Assembly: GCA_017893485.1 (NCBI GenBank)
Contig: CM030360.1
Coordinates: 4,328,467-4,392,466 of the forward strand
Length of the DNA: 64,000 nt
Source of the DNA: Hemerocallis citrina
Lineage: Eukaryota; Streptophyta; Magnoliopsida; Asparagales; Asphodelaceae
Direction: 5' to 3'
The notes under the pieces are model-generated. The model had not been told where the DNA came from. It searched no databases and saw only the letters and a list, made by a program, of their open reading frames with translations. This document shows positions 20,638 through 33,680 of this stretch, in pieces. Position numbers and translations under genes: made by a program. The stretch's first letter is position 1. Each line of letters starts with the position of its first letter.

Positions 20638-22410
20638 TGTTGAATTCTAACTGCGGAATAACTCAATAACGATGACGAGATGCAAGAACAATAGAATCAA
20701 AACAAGAGAACAAAGAACAACAAAAAGCAACACACAAGAACACACGAGATTATTTCGAGGTTCACCCAATACAATAGCTACTTCCCCGCGCAGAGGCATT
20801 CCTGCGATTTCCACTAGAAATATGAAGAATATGTTTACAAATATCTCAAGATCTCACCCCCAAGATTGTAACGCCCCGTCCCAATACTCAGACAGTTTTT
20901 ATTATTTTTAGAAGACAAATTAATACTTATAGTACAACTGCCCACCACAGGTTGCCTCTCAAAAGGTGGTTAACCAATTAAGTGACTCTTTATCATAGGC
21001 AAATTTTATTTATATTAAATTATTCTTTTGTCTACTCCCGATATGGGATTACTCAAATCCATCTCTGTTTTTATTACTCAATCCCGTGTACATATTGTGA
21101 AAGCCCATGGGTCCCAACTCAATGCACACGTCATCCAAACCAACCAAGACCAGCACCTCTGATTTCTCTTCCAAAATCAATCCCGAAGGCCCCACATGGA
21201 TGATGACATCATCGTCCCTCACAAATCCAACAGCACAACAGCTGTTCCTCATCCACATTTTTTTCTTCACAAATGCCACTATATATATATTTATACTATT
21301 TAGAAATTACGGGCTATTACATACACCCCACCTTTAGAAATCAGCGTCCTCGCTGAGTACGGGGCATGCCATCTAGCTCAGGATCCTTCTTTCTAGCTAA
21401 TGTGGAGCTGGAGTACCCTAATTCAGCTAATTCCGGGCCTGATTCAGCTAATTCCAAGCCCCACTACCACAACTCCCTCTCAGAACACAGCTCCCTTTCA
21501 GGCATACATCGCACCCACTCGGTGTCGAAATTCGGCCCTGATACCATTTGAAACGCCCCGCCCCAATACTCAGACAATTTTTATTATTTTTAGAAGATAA
21601 ATTAATACTTATAGGACAACTACCCACCACTAGCTGCCTCTCAAAAGGTGGTTAACCAATTAAGTGACTCTTGATCATAGAAAATTTTTATTTATATTAA
21701 ATTATTCTTTTGTCTACTCCCGATATGGGATTACTCAAATTCATCTCTTTTTTTATTACTCAATCCCGTGTACATATTGTGAAAGCCCATGGGCCCAAAC
21801 TCAATGCACACGTCATCCAAACCAACCAAGACCAGCACCTCTGATTTCTCTTTCGAAATCAATCCCGAGGGCCCCACATGGACGATGACGTCATCGTCCC
21901 TCACAAATCCAACAACACAACGACTGTTCCTCATCCACATTTTTTTTCACAAATGCCACTATATATATATTTATACTATTTAGAAATTACGGGGTATTAC
22001 AAAGATGTAGGGTTTCACTTTATCTCCCTCTCTCTCAATGACGCCTGGTAAATCTCTATTTTTTTAGGTAACCCTAAAATCATACACAATACAATATATA
22101 TAGGCTTTCTCAACTTTCAATCTCAGCCGCTCATCAAACAGCATCGGGACGGTCGACCGCAACACCAAGTCGGACGACCGGTTCTCTCCTTCGACTGCGC
22201 GGTCGACCGGTCGCCTCTTCAAGTTACAGGGTTGAATCAGTGAGTAAGGCGGTCGACTGCGCGGTCGACCGTACATTGCCTGGGGTGCGGTCGACCGCAA
22301 CTCTGCCTGTAGCTTCAAACTACTCTTGACCTGTTTGCTCCCACTTTGACACTCCTTCTCGTCTATCTTCTTCAACCCATTATCGTGTATTGGATCCACA
22401 AACCCCAATA
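20638..22410 (-). repeat. 3' LTR of Copia-C, split by the TRIM-like element
   Basis: About 633 bp after removing 20867-22001 and one AAGAT copy. Aligns with 26541-27196; the outer end reads TGTTGAATTC and the inner end CCAATA (CCAACA in the other LTR). GGTCGACCG-type motifs cluster at 22150-22310. Confidence 0.92.
20867..22001 (-). mobile_element. TRIM-like non-autonomous LTR element nested in Copia-C
   Basis: Perfect target duplication AAGAT at 20862-20866 and 22002-22006. LTRs are 20867-21321 (455 bp) and 21549-22001 (453 bp), highly similar, reading TGTAACGCCCC...TATTACA on the plus strand. The 227-bp interior has no coding capacity. A PBS on the minus strand, TGGTATCAGGGCC (21534-21546), resembles the initiator tRNA-Met site, and a polypurine tract TAAAGGTGGGGTGTA lies by the left LTR (21322-21336), so the element is on the minus strand. 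LTRs are longer than classic TRIMs. It must be moved by another element's proteins. The LTR at 9168-9608 is a third family copy. Confidence 0.93.
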
Positions 22411-22479
22411 ATCTCCCAGTTGGAGACATATACATGAAGTCTCTAACCTGTTCTTCATTCTTCCATTGGCTTAGTCTAG

Positions 22480-25400
22480 GCCTGTGCCTCTGCGAGTCTC
22501 CTCAACAATTAACCTGGAGATAATCTGATAGCAGCATAGTAAAACTGATGTTTCCTGCTATCCACCACCTTAGTGAGCATGTCCGCCGGATTCTTAGTGC
22601 CTAGAATCTTACTTAGCTTCAACTATTTCTTCTCAACCGCCATTCTAATAAAATGATACCTCATTTGAATGTGCCGAGTCCTATAGTGATGTGTTGAGTC
22701 TTTCGCCAAGAAAACTGCACTTTGACTGTCACACCATAGTTCACCTATGGGTTGCTTCCTGCCCAACTATTTCATAAGCTCCGAAATCCACAACATGCCT
22801 TTCGTCACTTCAGTAAGTGCCATATACTCTGACTCCGTGGTTGACTGTGCTACAACCTTTTGTAACTGCGAAGCCCAACTGACAACTGTTCCTCCAACTG
22901 TAAATACTTATCCTATAGTACTTCTGCAACCATCCTGATCGCCCAAAAATCTGCATCCACATAATCATGTATATGCAAAGAATCTCCTACAAAACAAAGA
23001 GAGTGATCTGAAGTACCTGCTAGATACCTTACTGCATCACAATGCTATTTACCTGGATTCTTCATGTAACGGCTGACAACTCCCACTGCATGTGCGATGT
23101 CTAGTCTTGTAGACACCATCACATACATCAAACTCCCAACGGCTGAGGCATAAGGAATAGCAGCCAATTCCTCCATCTCTGCCTCCATTTTAGGACACAA
23201 GTCCATCGATAACTTGAAGTGAGCAGTCATGGAACAAGTGACTGGCCTCGCGCCATCCATGTTGAATCACTTCAACACCTTCACGTAGTCCGTTTGAGAT
23301 AACCAAAGCTTCTTGCTTCTCCTGTCTCTACTAATCTTCATACCGAGGATTTGCTTTGCTTCACCCAAGTCATTCTTTGAAAACTCCGAAGCTAGCGCCT
23401 TTTTCACTTCCTTAATCTTCTCCGTACATGAACCTGCTAATAACATGTCGTCCACGTACAATGCCAAGGTAAGTATATCATTGTCCTCATATCTACGAAC
23501 ATACACACAATGATCCGTTTCGCATCTATCGAAACCTTTCCTCTCACGAAGCAATCAAATTTCAAGTACCATTGCTGCGGTGCTCGTTTCAGCCCATGAA
23601 GACTTCTTCAATCGACACACCATGTCTTCTTTCCCTTTTGCTTAAAATCCTGTGGGTTGTTTCATGTAAAACTCTTCTTCGACATCACCATGGAGAAATG
23701 CTGTCTTCACATCCAACTGCTCTAAGTGCAAGTCTTCAACTGCCACAATACTAAGTAGAACCCTAATTGAAGCCATCTTCACAACTGGTGCAAAGATCTC
23801 ACTATAATCAACAACTTCTCTTTGGGAGAATCCTTTCACAACAAGCCTTGTCTTGTACCTCTTACTGCCATCTGCCTCATCTTTGACCGTGAAAACCCAT
23901 TTGTTCATAAGAGTGTGCTTCCCTGCAGGTAACTTGGTCAACTCCCATGTTTGGTTTTATTCCAAGGAGTTCATCTCGTTCTTCATGGCTAACTCCCACT
24001 GAATTCGAGCCTCATCCCTCAAAGCCTCCTCGTGAGTCTCTGGCTCTCCTGACTCCGTATACAGAATATGCTCGTGAACAATACTAGCTAATGGATCAAA
24101 TATCTTGGTTGGCCTCCTCACTCGTGTCGATCTCCACAATGGGGGTTCCGGTTCACCGACCGGTTCAGGTTTCCCAAATTGTTCTGACCGTACCTGTTCA
24201 TCCTGGATAACCTGCTCATTCCTAATAGGCTTACCATGAGCCTCCTGTGCTGCATGTGGTACCTGTACCTGCTGCTGCACTGTAGGGCCCCCACCACTAG
24301 GGCCGCCTTCAAAGTCTGAATCTGAGTCTGAGTTTGAACCCCAATCTAACTCTGAACTGGTTGTACTGTCTTGACCTGTGTGCCTATCCTTGTATAGGAC
24401 ATCCTCATTGAATACTACATTCCTGCTGTGAATGACATTGTTATCCAAAAAATCCCAATGTCTGTACCCATACTGATCGTTGTCGTAGCCAATGAATAGA
24501 CACCTCCTGGACTTAGAATCCAACTTCTTTCTTTCTTCCATGTCAATTAGTGCATATTCCATACAACCATAATCTTTCAAATGCGAATAATTGACAGTTT
24601 TACCTGACCATAGTTCTTCTGGAATGGCTCCATCAAGGGCACTAGACGGGCAATGTTTAATCAAGTACACTCTTGTATCAACTGTAGCAGCCCAAAGATG
24701 GAGCGGAAGACCCGCATGAAGTCTCATGCATCTCGTCCTTTCAAGTATCGTGCGGTTCATTCTTTCTGCTACACCATTTTCATATGGAGTCTTAGGAACT
24801 ATCATGATTCCTCTGATACCTTCCTTTGCCAGATAGTTAACAAACTCTTTTCTTGTTTACTCACCTCTGTTGTCTGACTTTATTGCTTTCACTTTGCAAC
24901 CCGTCTCATTTTCAACCCTGGCCTTCCAAGCTCTGAATGCCTCAAATACTTCTGATTTCTCACGAATTACATAAGCCAAAACCTTTCTTGTAGCATCATC
25001 GATGAAGGTGATGAAATATCTCTTACCACCATAAGAGAATTCTTAAGCTGGACCCCACACATATGTATGTACCAACTCTAGCTTTCCAAGCTTCTTCTCA
25101 CGCCCACCCAACTGAAAGCTAACTGTCTTCTGTTTGCCCATCATACAATTCTCACAGAAATTCATCTCAACCTTCTTCAGCCCCGGCAAAAGATCCCTAG
25201 AACAAAGTAGTTTGACACCCCTTTCACCAAGGTGCTCCAGCCTGACATGCCATAGAAATGAAGAGGAACTACCTGCTGATGCTGTAGCAATGATATCACT
25301 TGAATCACCTCCTCTGAGTAAGTAAAACTTGTCACTACACTTTCTTTTGCCACCAACCTAGCACCTGTAGTTACATTTGATTCTCCATGCCCAAAAGTTG

Positions 25401-26505
25401 TTGTGAACCCTTCTTTGTCTAGTTTGCTAGTTGAGATCAAGTTTTTCTTCAAACTTGGAATATGTCTTATGTCATTCAAGACCAATTGCCCACCATTGCG
25501 AGCCTTTACTCTCACTGTGTCTCTACCTACAACTGGGCATATCTGCCCATTTCCAACTGAAACTGCACCAAAATTACTTGTCCTGTAATCCTTCAAAACA
25601 TCCCTCATGAGGATAAAATGATAAGAAGCACCTGAGTCTATACACCAATCATCTTGCATAATATTAAATCCAACAGATAAACACAATTCATCTAGACGGG
25701 GTTCAATACTTACCACATTGGCTACCTGTGACCCCGCTTATGCTTTCTTATACTCCTCGCATTGGTCTCTCCTGTGTCCTGGCTTCTTGCAGTATCAACA
25801 CTCACCTTTGTGTTGTCCGGTTCTTGACTTGGACATGTGATTCTTGCTTTGCGACCTTCCTCTATTGTTACTTCTACCACGGTTATCAACTAACAGCGCG
25901 ACATTGTTGGGATATAACATCGAAGTCTCTCCATATCTCTTCCTCCTTGCATCCTCATTCATAATGTTAATAATAATATCCTTTAGAGTTTTTGTATCAG
26001 TCATGGTGCTTATAACAGTCCGCTCTACTGTGCCGTAACTATCGGGAATACTAGATGGCAACAAAAACGATTGTGCCCTCTCCTTAAACTTTAAACCCGA
26101 CGATTCCATATGATTGTAAACCATACAAAAATTATTGATGTACTCAGCAATCGAACCCCTTTCTTATAGCTTCAAGTTAACCAACTTCTTTAGGTGTAGG
26201 ATCTGGTTCGCTGTATTCGGATTTCCAAACATGTCTGTCAATATCTCCATTGCCTCCTTTGCGGTCCTTACCTTCTCAATGTGAAATAGCGCCTCCCTGC
26301 TCAGTGACAACTGAATCTGCCTAAGCGCTTTTTGATCCAACCTATTCCAAGCCACCACTGCAACTGGATCGACCTCCACCCCTTCTGGCTTCAAACCAAA
26401 CAACGGATGATCTAGATCCTTCTGTCGGAGATATGCAATTATTTGGATCTTCCACATTGTGAAATCCATTCTAACAAACTCCTTGACTCTACTCTTGTCC
26501 CCCAT
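22480..26505 (-). pseudogene. Copia-C gag-pol polyprotein, degenerate
   Basis: Gag starts at ATG 26505 (MGDKSRVKEF), with UBN2-type features. Stops follow at 26164-26166 and 25795-25797, then a CCHC knuckle near 25760. Protease has WCIDSGASYHF near 25640. A frameshift lies between about 25300 and 25230 (frame change before GAG-pre-integrase, ENCMMGKQ). Integrase has ENGVAERMNRTILE near 24780. Reverse transcriptase runs from NKWVFTVK (about 23900) through YVDDMLLAG (YVDD at 23447-23458). RNase H (YVDADF) near 22950 is full of stops. Each remaining open block is 70-280 codons. The domain order protease-integrase-RT-RNase H is diagnostic of copia; the lineage resembles Tork/Tnt1 but is not proven. 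Confidence 0.92.
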
Positions 26506-26540
26506 CTCAATCAATACTACCAACTTGTAGCTTTGATACA

Positions 26541-27196
26541 AATTCTAACTGCAGAATAACTCAACAACGATGACGTGATGCAAGAACAATAAAATCAAAA
26601 TAAGAGAACAAAGAACAACCAAAAGCAATACACTAGAACACACGAGATTTTTTCGAGGTTCACCCAAAACAATGGCTACTTCCCCGCGTAAAGGCACTCC
26701 AGCAATTTTCACTAGGAATTTGAAGAATAGGTTTACAAATCTCTCAATATCTCACCCCCAAGGTGTAGGGTTTCACACATCTCCCTCTCTCAATACGGCT
26801 GGTAGATCTCTATTTTCTTTTCAGTTAACCCTAAAATCGTATACAATACAATATATATAGGCTTCCTCAATGTTCAATCTCAGCCGCTCATCAAACAGTG
26901 TCGGGATGGTCGAATGCAACACCAAGTCGGTCGACCGGTTCTCTCCTTCGACTGCACATTGAGGAGTGTAGGTCGGTCGACTATGCGGTCGAATGGTCCC
27001 CTCTTCAATTTATAGGGTTGAAACGGTGAGCGAGACGATCGACTGCGCGGTCAACCATACATTGCCTGGGGTGTGGTCGACCGCAACTCTTCCTGTAGCT
27101 TCAAACTACTCTTAACCTGCTTGCTCCCACGTTGACTCTCCTTCTCGTCTATCTTCTTCAACCCATTATCGTGTATTGGATCCATAAACCCCAACA
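26541..27196 (-). repeat. 5' LTR of Copia-C
   Basis: 656 bp; minus strand reads TGTTGGGGTTTATGG...GTTAGAATT. The last few bases next to the PBS are mutated or lost compared with the left LTR. Contains CTATATATA at about 26850-26860 as promoter candidate and the GGTCGAC motif cluster at 26910-27080. Confidence 0.92.
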
Positions 27197-27289
27197 ACTA
27201 CTTCACCTTTAGTAAGGAAAAGTTATCTCACTAAGACTAGCAAGAAATAAAATTGTTGTATTTACGATGATTTTACAAAATAAAATCTA

Positions 27290-27990
27290 CAATTGGATAG
27301 AAAATGGCAGAATTTCCCGACAGAGGGGCTAGGAGCCTAGGATAATAATCAAAGAGTTGGGTTTTGTAAAGTGTGGACAACCAATCCACTTAAATCAGTA
27401 CCTAACAATACATTTTCAAGGCGGAGTTAGATCTAGATTCGACAATTGCTGATGTGGCCGATGAACTTGCAAAAAACCTGAAACACCGGGCGGTGGCATC
27501 GGCCTCCAACGCTCATGTCAGAACCAGAGAGAGAAATAGAGTTTGAGAGAAATTGTTGATTGTTGATTACCTTGGAGGAAGAGGATCTTTATAGGTCTGA
27601 GAAACATTCTAGGAGATCGATATGAATCCATTAAATTGATATGAATTCCTTATCTCCTGTTTAAATCTACCCCTCAAGAGATAAGATATCTTGTTTGGGG
27701 ATAAGAGATTTGACCTACAACCCTTATGGGCTGGGTCTCTTTTAGTGGGCCTAATCTGTCACTTTTAATGAACTTAAAAGTGGCTCATGTCTTGTAGAGG
27801 AGCTTGAAAAAAATACGGACCTGTTAAAGAGACCCGTTATGACTAATCTGCCTATAGAAACTTTGAGATCTGTGCTGAGATGGTACGATCCTGATTTGCT
27901 GGGATTTTCACCGTTATCACCTCCAAATCAAAAGATATGGTTAGGTGAACACCCTCTCTCTAGTCATAAGTATGGGCACCAAATTAAAAC
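27290..27990 (-). repeat. Remnant of a Tat-type LTR (probably solo)
   Basis: Shows, in the same order and strand, the landmarks of the Gypsy-A LTR: AACTTGCAAAAA, ACACCGGG, CTCCAACGCTCATGTCAG, GATTACCTTGGAGG and a TATA-like TTTATAGGTC (27590). No internal element sequence is adjacent. Ends are uncertain. Confidence 0.5.
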
Positions 27991-29434
27991 AGTTAGATCA
28001 TTAATATCAACTAGTATAATGCACGTGTGATGCACGTTTTCATAAGAATTGGAGGATTTTCACGTGCAATTTATGTGTTAAGAAATAGTTTTGAGTTGGA
28101 CGTGCGTTGTATGTAATTGAGAAAAATATTTTGAAGGAAAAGTTACAATTTGTCCGTACAATGCATGTGTTTATAAATAGAATTTGAGTTATACGTGCAA
28201 CATGTGTGTATATTTAGTGTTAAAAAAATATTATAAAATTGTTTGGCACTTGTGTTGCCCGTATTAAATAGGTGGAATTTTTTTATTTATTTTTTCTTGT
28301 TGTAATTAATGGGAGAGTTGGAGTTGCACGTGCAACGCACGGGTTTGTATGTTGACAAATGACAACCCCAACTCTCCCATTATAATATTAGAGATTAGAG
28401 ATTATATATTATATTATAGATAGTAGATAGATAGTTAGATAGATAGATAAATATATAGTAATTTACACGTGTGATACACATTTAATATATTTTTAAAAAA
28501 TTAATAAAAAATTTGACATAGTGATGACTCGAACCTGAGACCTCCTTCATATTAGTTATGCACATGCAATGCACGCGTTGGTAGATTTATAAATGACACT
28601 AAGACCTTCTCTCATTATAATATTAGAGATTATAAAGATTAAAGATATATGCACACCTTAATGTGCTGGGAAGTTGGGGGCCTCTCATAGTCTCATGTTA
28701 TCTTTGTTGTGTGTTTAAGGGGATGAATATCTTCAGATTTAATTTTCTTATTCATCAACTTAATCAAACCTCTGCATTCTTCCTAAGCTTTTTAACCCAA
28801 ACTCAAATTCAACTTTTCAATGACATTGGCTTCTTTCCTACCTCTTCCTTAGCAATGAAATTCTCGTCACCAAAAATATTTTTATAACTTTCAATCAAGC
28901 TCTTAACAAAACAAATTGTTGCACTGCATATCCTAATTATCTAGTTCATAATAATGACAAAGAACAAATAAAGATTTGGAAGTAAACCAACAATTCAAAA
29001 TAAGTATTCGCATATCTCTCGCATTTGGAGAAGTTACAAATTTCATTTTGGCTAACTAATTTGTGCAAGCATGAGGGAAGTACCAAAGTTAGAATAGGAC
29101 TATGCATCATTATTCAAAAAAATTCGGTATCCAGCAATAATGATAAGATTCCACGATACAGAGACAAAGCCAGGGAACTCAAATATATACATATTTAGCT
29201 AGAAACAGTAAAATATTTACATTAGAACGGTAAAAGATTAAAAGTGACGGGTTCATCACTGGTAGCCAACCTCCATTTCTTTGGTTGGTTTCGACTTCTG
29301 GTAGGATGTTAATAAGTTGAATGCGAATAGAGGTTTTGTTCCGATAAGCCAGTGAAAGTATGGTAAATTTAAGGAGGAAGGCAATTTAGGGACTTAGATA
29401 GGGTAGTAGTATTTCTACGCTTTTAAAGCCTATA
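27991..29434. other. Gene-free AT-rich spacer
   Basis: Contains repeated ACGTGCAA(T/C)GCACG-like segments (28030-28350 and 28560), often seen in decayed plant transposon ends, and a TAGA-rich microsatellite (28420-28450). No coding sequence recognised. Confidence 0.4.
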
Positions 29435-29584
29435 TTAATCAGAAGATGAGCTAGCAGCTCTTTGACGACGCATACGTGCTCCCCATGAGAGGTTCTCATC
29501 AGAATCCTTGTTCATGCTCCTCCTCTTCAACTCTGCAACCTAGTCTTACCACCGGCTCTTCCATTGCGGCTTTGCCTCCAAATC
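29435..29584 (-). pseudogene. Decayed C-terminal exon of an unrecognised gene
   Basis: After a typical acceptor (TTTGATTTAG, ending 29585) a 50-codon frame runs to TAA (29435-29437). It reads DLEAKPQWKSRW, two stops, then VAELKRRSMNKDSDENL and SWGARMRRQRAAS. Basic and hydrophilic. I do not recognise the family. Another acceptor-like CTATTTTCAG on the plus strand at 29798-29807 precedes a short open stretch (DAHAASWYASDGADTETDI) that runs into the long LTR at 29864. Confidence 0.3.
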
Positions 29585-31318
29585 CTAAATCAAACAAAGC
29601 ATCATCAGCTTATAAGATACTTGAATAAAACAATGATAATGAAACAACACAAAGGGTGAGATTCATGAAATTTACAGGCAGATGAAAAAATCATCTGGTG
29701 AAAGCTTTTGACTTTCTCCTTATAGTCCTGGTTTCACTTTCTTTACTTTCAATTAGCTGTCAGGTCAGGAAAGCAATTTCGATCTTTACTTTCACTTCTA
29801 TTTTCAGGATGCTCATGCTGCGAGTTGGTATGCTAGTGATGGAGCTGATACAGAGACTGATATTGTAATGCCCTGATTTTTCAATTTATGAAAAATTATT
29901 TTGCACGTAAAGTGCAAATATTTTCTTCAAAGATGAGTAAAAATATTTTAATATGTGCTTTTAATTATTTTATACAAAAGCCTTCATTTAATTAGACAAA
30001 AAAGCCCTTTCTTTTAAAAGCCCAAAGTTAATTTAATTTATTATTTTTATAATAATTATTTTGGCCCATAAACTAAAGCCCATGGACTATTTTTTATACA
30101 ACTTGTCATGTAGAATACAATTTAAAGACTATTTTATTTTTATACAAAAACTTAATGTACAATTTTTGGGCCTAGTTGCATGCACGTGCACTACACGTAC
30201 ACGTGCAATATGCACATTCCTAGTAGGCCGGTTGTAATCTTTTTGGAGGGAAATCAAATTTTGGGTGGAGATCATGGTGTGGTGGTTACTTGGTTGTGGG
30301 TAGTTAATGCAACTCCTACTTTCATCTTAGCCCTCCATCTTACAACCAACTACTTGATCCTAGCTCTCCATTCCATCAAGATTTTAGTATAAATATCCCC
30401 CCCCCCCCCCCCATGGCTAGTTATTCTTGTGCAAAATCATTCTCTTCCAAAAACCTATAGTTCAATTATACTATCTAGTAGTAATTTTGTGAGTTAAAAG
30501 ATTGAGAGAGTGTGGGATTGTGCTTGCAACATCAAGGGGAGGCCGGCTACATCAAGGAAGAAGGAGCTCTCGGTGAGGTGTGCTTGGAAGCTTGTGTGCG
30601 CGTCGTCTAGGAGGAGGTGCACTCGTGTTGCAAGGACTTTTGTTGCTAATTGTGTTTGTCTCTCCATTTGAGGTGGGTAAATTTTCCCTATTTCTAACAT
30701 AGGAATGCATGCTAGATTAATTATCAAAATAATGCATGAAAATGATTAATAAGAATGCACATTTAATTGAAAAGATGATCTCTAATTGATTGAATTATTG
30801 ATATGCAAATTATGTGTGTTGCTGTTAGTAAAATTCAAGATTGTGTGCAATAAGAATGTGGTTATAAATTGTGTGAAGAAACCTTTGTTAGTAGCATGAA
30901 AAATTATGTGCAAAAAATTAGTATACCGACTATGTCACTTTTATGTGCTAAATTGGAAACTTTGTATGGCGTGGTAACGAATAAATTAAGATGTAATTTT
31001 TATGTTTGGAAATGAATAAGAGTAGAGAATTAGTATAGAGATTGATGAAATTATAATGTCAAAAAATGTATTAGTAGTATGTCACATTAACCAAATTGTA
31101 TGGTAAAAATGTGTTAATTATGGAGAAAATTATGTTTAATTATTTAAGAAATTTATTTTCATCTACTGGAATAAAATTTCATGATGGAAAACGATTAATT
31201 CGGATTTTTACAGTATATTAGTAAGAACAATGTGAAATGCAATTTTGTTGAACATCGAAATGTTCTAAATAACAGAGAGAATGGTTTTAAAAAGGATTTC
31301 GAACTATACTTGACAACC

Positions 31319-31403
31319 CGAGCCTGTAGCTCAAGTGGTCGGAGCGTGTGGCCTGTTTCTCAGAGGTCTGCGGTTCGAATCCCTGTGGAACCATACTTTT
31401 TTT
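31319..31403 (+). other. tRNA-like module 1 with Pol III-type boxes
   Basis: Perfect A box TAGCTCAAGTGG (31327-31338), perfect B box GGTTCGAATCC (31372-31382), a CCA (31391-31393), then T7 (31397-31403) as a potential Pol III terminator. The acceptor and anticodon stems do not pair well, so this is not a functional tRNA gene; it resembles the head of a tRNA-derived SINE. Confidence 0.6.
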
Positions 31404-31469
31404 AAAGGAAAAAATAACATAAGCAGCGGCCGAGAGTATTTATTACTCTCAGCGCCCCTTTATACCACC

Positions 31470-31567
31470 TAGCACCTTTGGCCTAGTGGTTTGTGCTGTC
31501 GGCTATGTTCTCCGGGGTTCTGGGTTCGAATCTTGCCCTCGGCAAGATGGGAAAAAAATGGTTTTTT
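31470..31567 (+). other. tRNA-like module 2 with Pol III-type boxes
   Basis: A box TGGCCTAGTGG (31479-31489) and B box GGTTCGAATCT (31523-31533), followed by T6 at 31562-31567. About 150 bp downstream of module 1 in the same direction. Confidence 0.55.
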
Positions 31568-33680
31568 GATGTTTTGGTGATCAAAAAAATGTAAAAAAAA
31601 TATGGTTATTCTTCTAAAAATATGTAGGAATATATAAAAATAATTTGGAGATTATTTGCATGAAATAAAATATGATTTGAGAATAAAATGTGTAAATAGA
31701 ACTATGGTTCTATATTTTTATGGTTGGGAAATTGTATCTTGCAAAAAAAAAATGATTTGAAATGAAGGATTAGAATATTAATGTGGCAAGAAGAAAATTA
31801 TATTGTGTGATGTGATGCAAATTATTCTCATTTGAGAATAGTGTGAAAAATGTGAAATGTGAATATTCTTTAGTGATGTGAAATTCAAAGTGAAATTGAT
31901 AATTGATAAAGCATATGAATTTTCATGTATAGTTATGGACTATTTGAACGAATTAGAAATCATGATTGGAAAAGAGAAATACCTTTGAGTATGACAAATC
32001 AACAAATGAATTTATGAGTGGAAATGCTCAAATTGGAAATTGTGAATTTAAAATTGAAACAAAGGAGTAGCTAAGTCTCCCCCAGCATTTGGAAAGAAAT
32101 GAAATGAAATATTGAAATGAAAAACCAAGGTTGGTCATGCGTGAATAAATGAATAAGTCCGGTTTAGTGGAGAGGCTAACTCTAGAGCTTTGATTTTGTT
32201 CATGATTTTAATAAAACCTAAGGGTTAGTAAATAATGAAGACGTGATGAAAGTAAGAGAAAAACATTGAGTATGAGGGCCATTGGATAGCGGCGAGAGCA
32301 TATCCCAGGATGTCCCATGATGAGTCTGGGTAAGGATACTGCTCTAGAGTACCGTCCCGGTGGCGACGCTCGTGGGATGTTTGAAGACTACGGGTGGTGT
32401 CATGTCTATGGTAGGAGCTGAATTACCACAGGATGTCTGCATGATGAGTCATGTCAGCGATGGGATTCCCTCCAGGGTGCCTAGACATGAGTTCGTAGGT
32501 CAGAAAACATATAGGATACTTACCGTAGTTACAGTAGTAGATTAAGACATGACGAGAGATTGAACCCTACAAAGATGAAGAACGATTAAGGGCTTGCCCT
32601 CGGACCTATGTAGTATGGGATGCATAGAATCCGAACAAGTGCGCATTAGTGTCATATAATATAAATAAATGCATTAAGGACTAAGTGTACGATCACAACA
32701 CGACATCAATAGGGTAGTCCCCTTAGTTTGATATGTGACAAGTTTGTGTTTGCTAAATATGGAAAATAAGTTATACTATTTCTGGCATAGAGAGGATGGC
32801 CGTGTATAATGATCGTCGGTTGAATAAACTGACGTACCCACAGTCTTATATGCAGGTAAATGGCTTGATACAAATTAAAGTGGAACAAATGCTTAAAGAT
32901 TATTCAATGTTGTTGTACATTTGTTTCATTATTGTAAAGTTTACTTCCGCTGTGCAGTGTAAATTGTAATGTATTCATGTAAACTCTGATGTAAAGTGAA
33001 AAGTTCAAATTTTCTTGTAAAATTGTACTAAAGGAAGTGAAAAGATCCTGTAGAACATCTCGAATTCAGTGTATTTGGGATTCGGGGCGTTACATATATA
33101 TCAGATATATAAGGATAATGTGTTTTTGTTGCTGTGTATAGGGGTTAATGGGCAATTCTGTAATAGGAATCTGCGTGCTTTCTATGTAAAATTGTATGCA
33201 GAGTGTTTGTCATTCCATTGTAAACATATTTTATATGAAGGGGGAAGGTTGATTGTTTGTAACAGGTTTTATCAAGAAATATGATCCAATTTTTCCAAGT
33301 GTTTTTTCCAATATGAGTTAGAAAGACCTGATTAAAATTAAATATAATATAATGTATACACACAAAAACTATAAGAAAAATAGATCAATTTGCACTGATG
33401 CCCAAGAAATATTTAAGAGTTGCTACCTTTGGAACTTAACATCAATTGTACCAAGTAATGGTGAGATTGTCAACATGATCAAGTGAAAAACTTTTAAGGC
33501 GGGGAGCTTGTGGACAGATAGTAGGTAGATTCATCAGCCAACATAAATAGATACTCCCAAGTCAGACCTAAATAGTAGGTAGATTCATCAGCAACGAAGG
33601 ATCCAACTAATCAACAGATAGATCAGGATAAATATATAGGATTCAACAGTACATTTTATATCCTTTTAAGGGAGACATAC

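Larger units (their letters stand above)
20638..27196 (-). mobile_element. Copia-C: decayed full-length Ty1/copia retrotransposon
   Basis: Perfect target duplication ACTAC at 20633-20637 and 27197-27201. The 5' LTR is on the right (26541-27196) and the 3' LTR on the left (20638-22410, containing the nested TRIM-like element). The PBS region next to the right LTR (26530-26540, minus TGTATCAAAGC) is a mutated form of the initiator tRNA-Met site. The internal region carries gag, protease, integrase, reverse transcriptase and RNase H in copia order with many stops and at least one frameshift. The LTR family differs from Copia-A/B but shares the GGTCGACCG motif. Confidence 0.95.
29864..33094 (+). 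repeat. Long LTR-like element, copy 1 (probably solo LTR)
   Basis: 3.2 kb with TGTAATGCCC...GGGGCGTTACA ends. Flanks GATAT (29859-29863) and TATAT (33095-33099) match 4 of 5, compatible with a target duplication. A TATA box (TATAAATAT, 30388-30396) is directly followed by a C16 run (30397-30412). No protein-coding region. Two tRNA-like modules lie in the middle. The right third (32580-33094) is clearly homologous to 35790-36273 (shared CGGACCTATGTAG, GCATAGAATCCGAACAAG, AAGTTTGTGTTTGCTAAA). Very long LTRs of this kind occur in LARDs and in some gypsy lineages. Confidence 0.7.

Noticed and set aside
31319..31403. Functional tRNA gene
   Set aside because: A and B boxes are good but acceptor and anticodon stems do not pair and no convincing anticodon loop is present.
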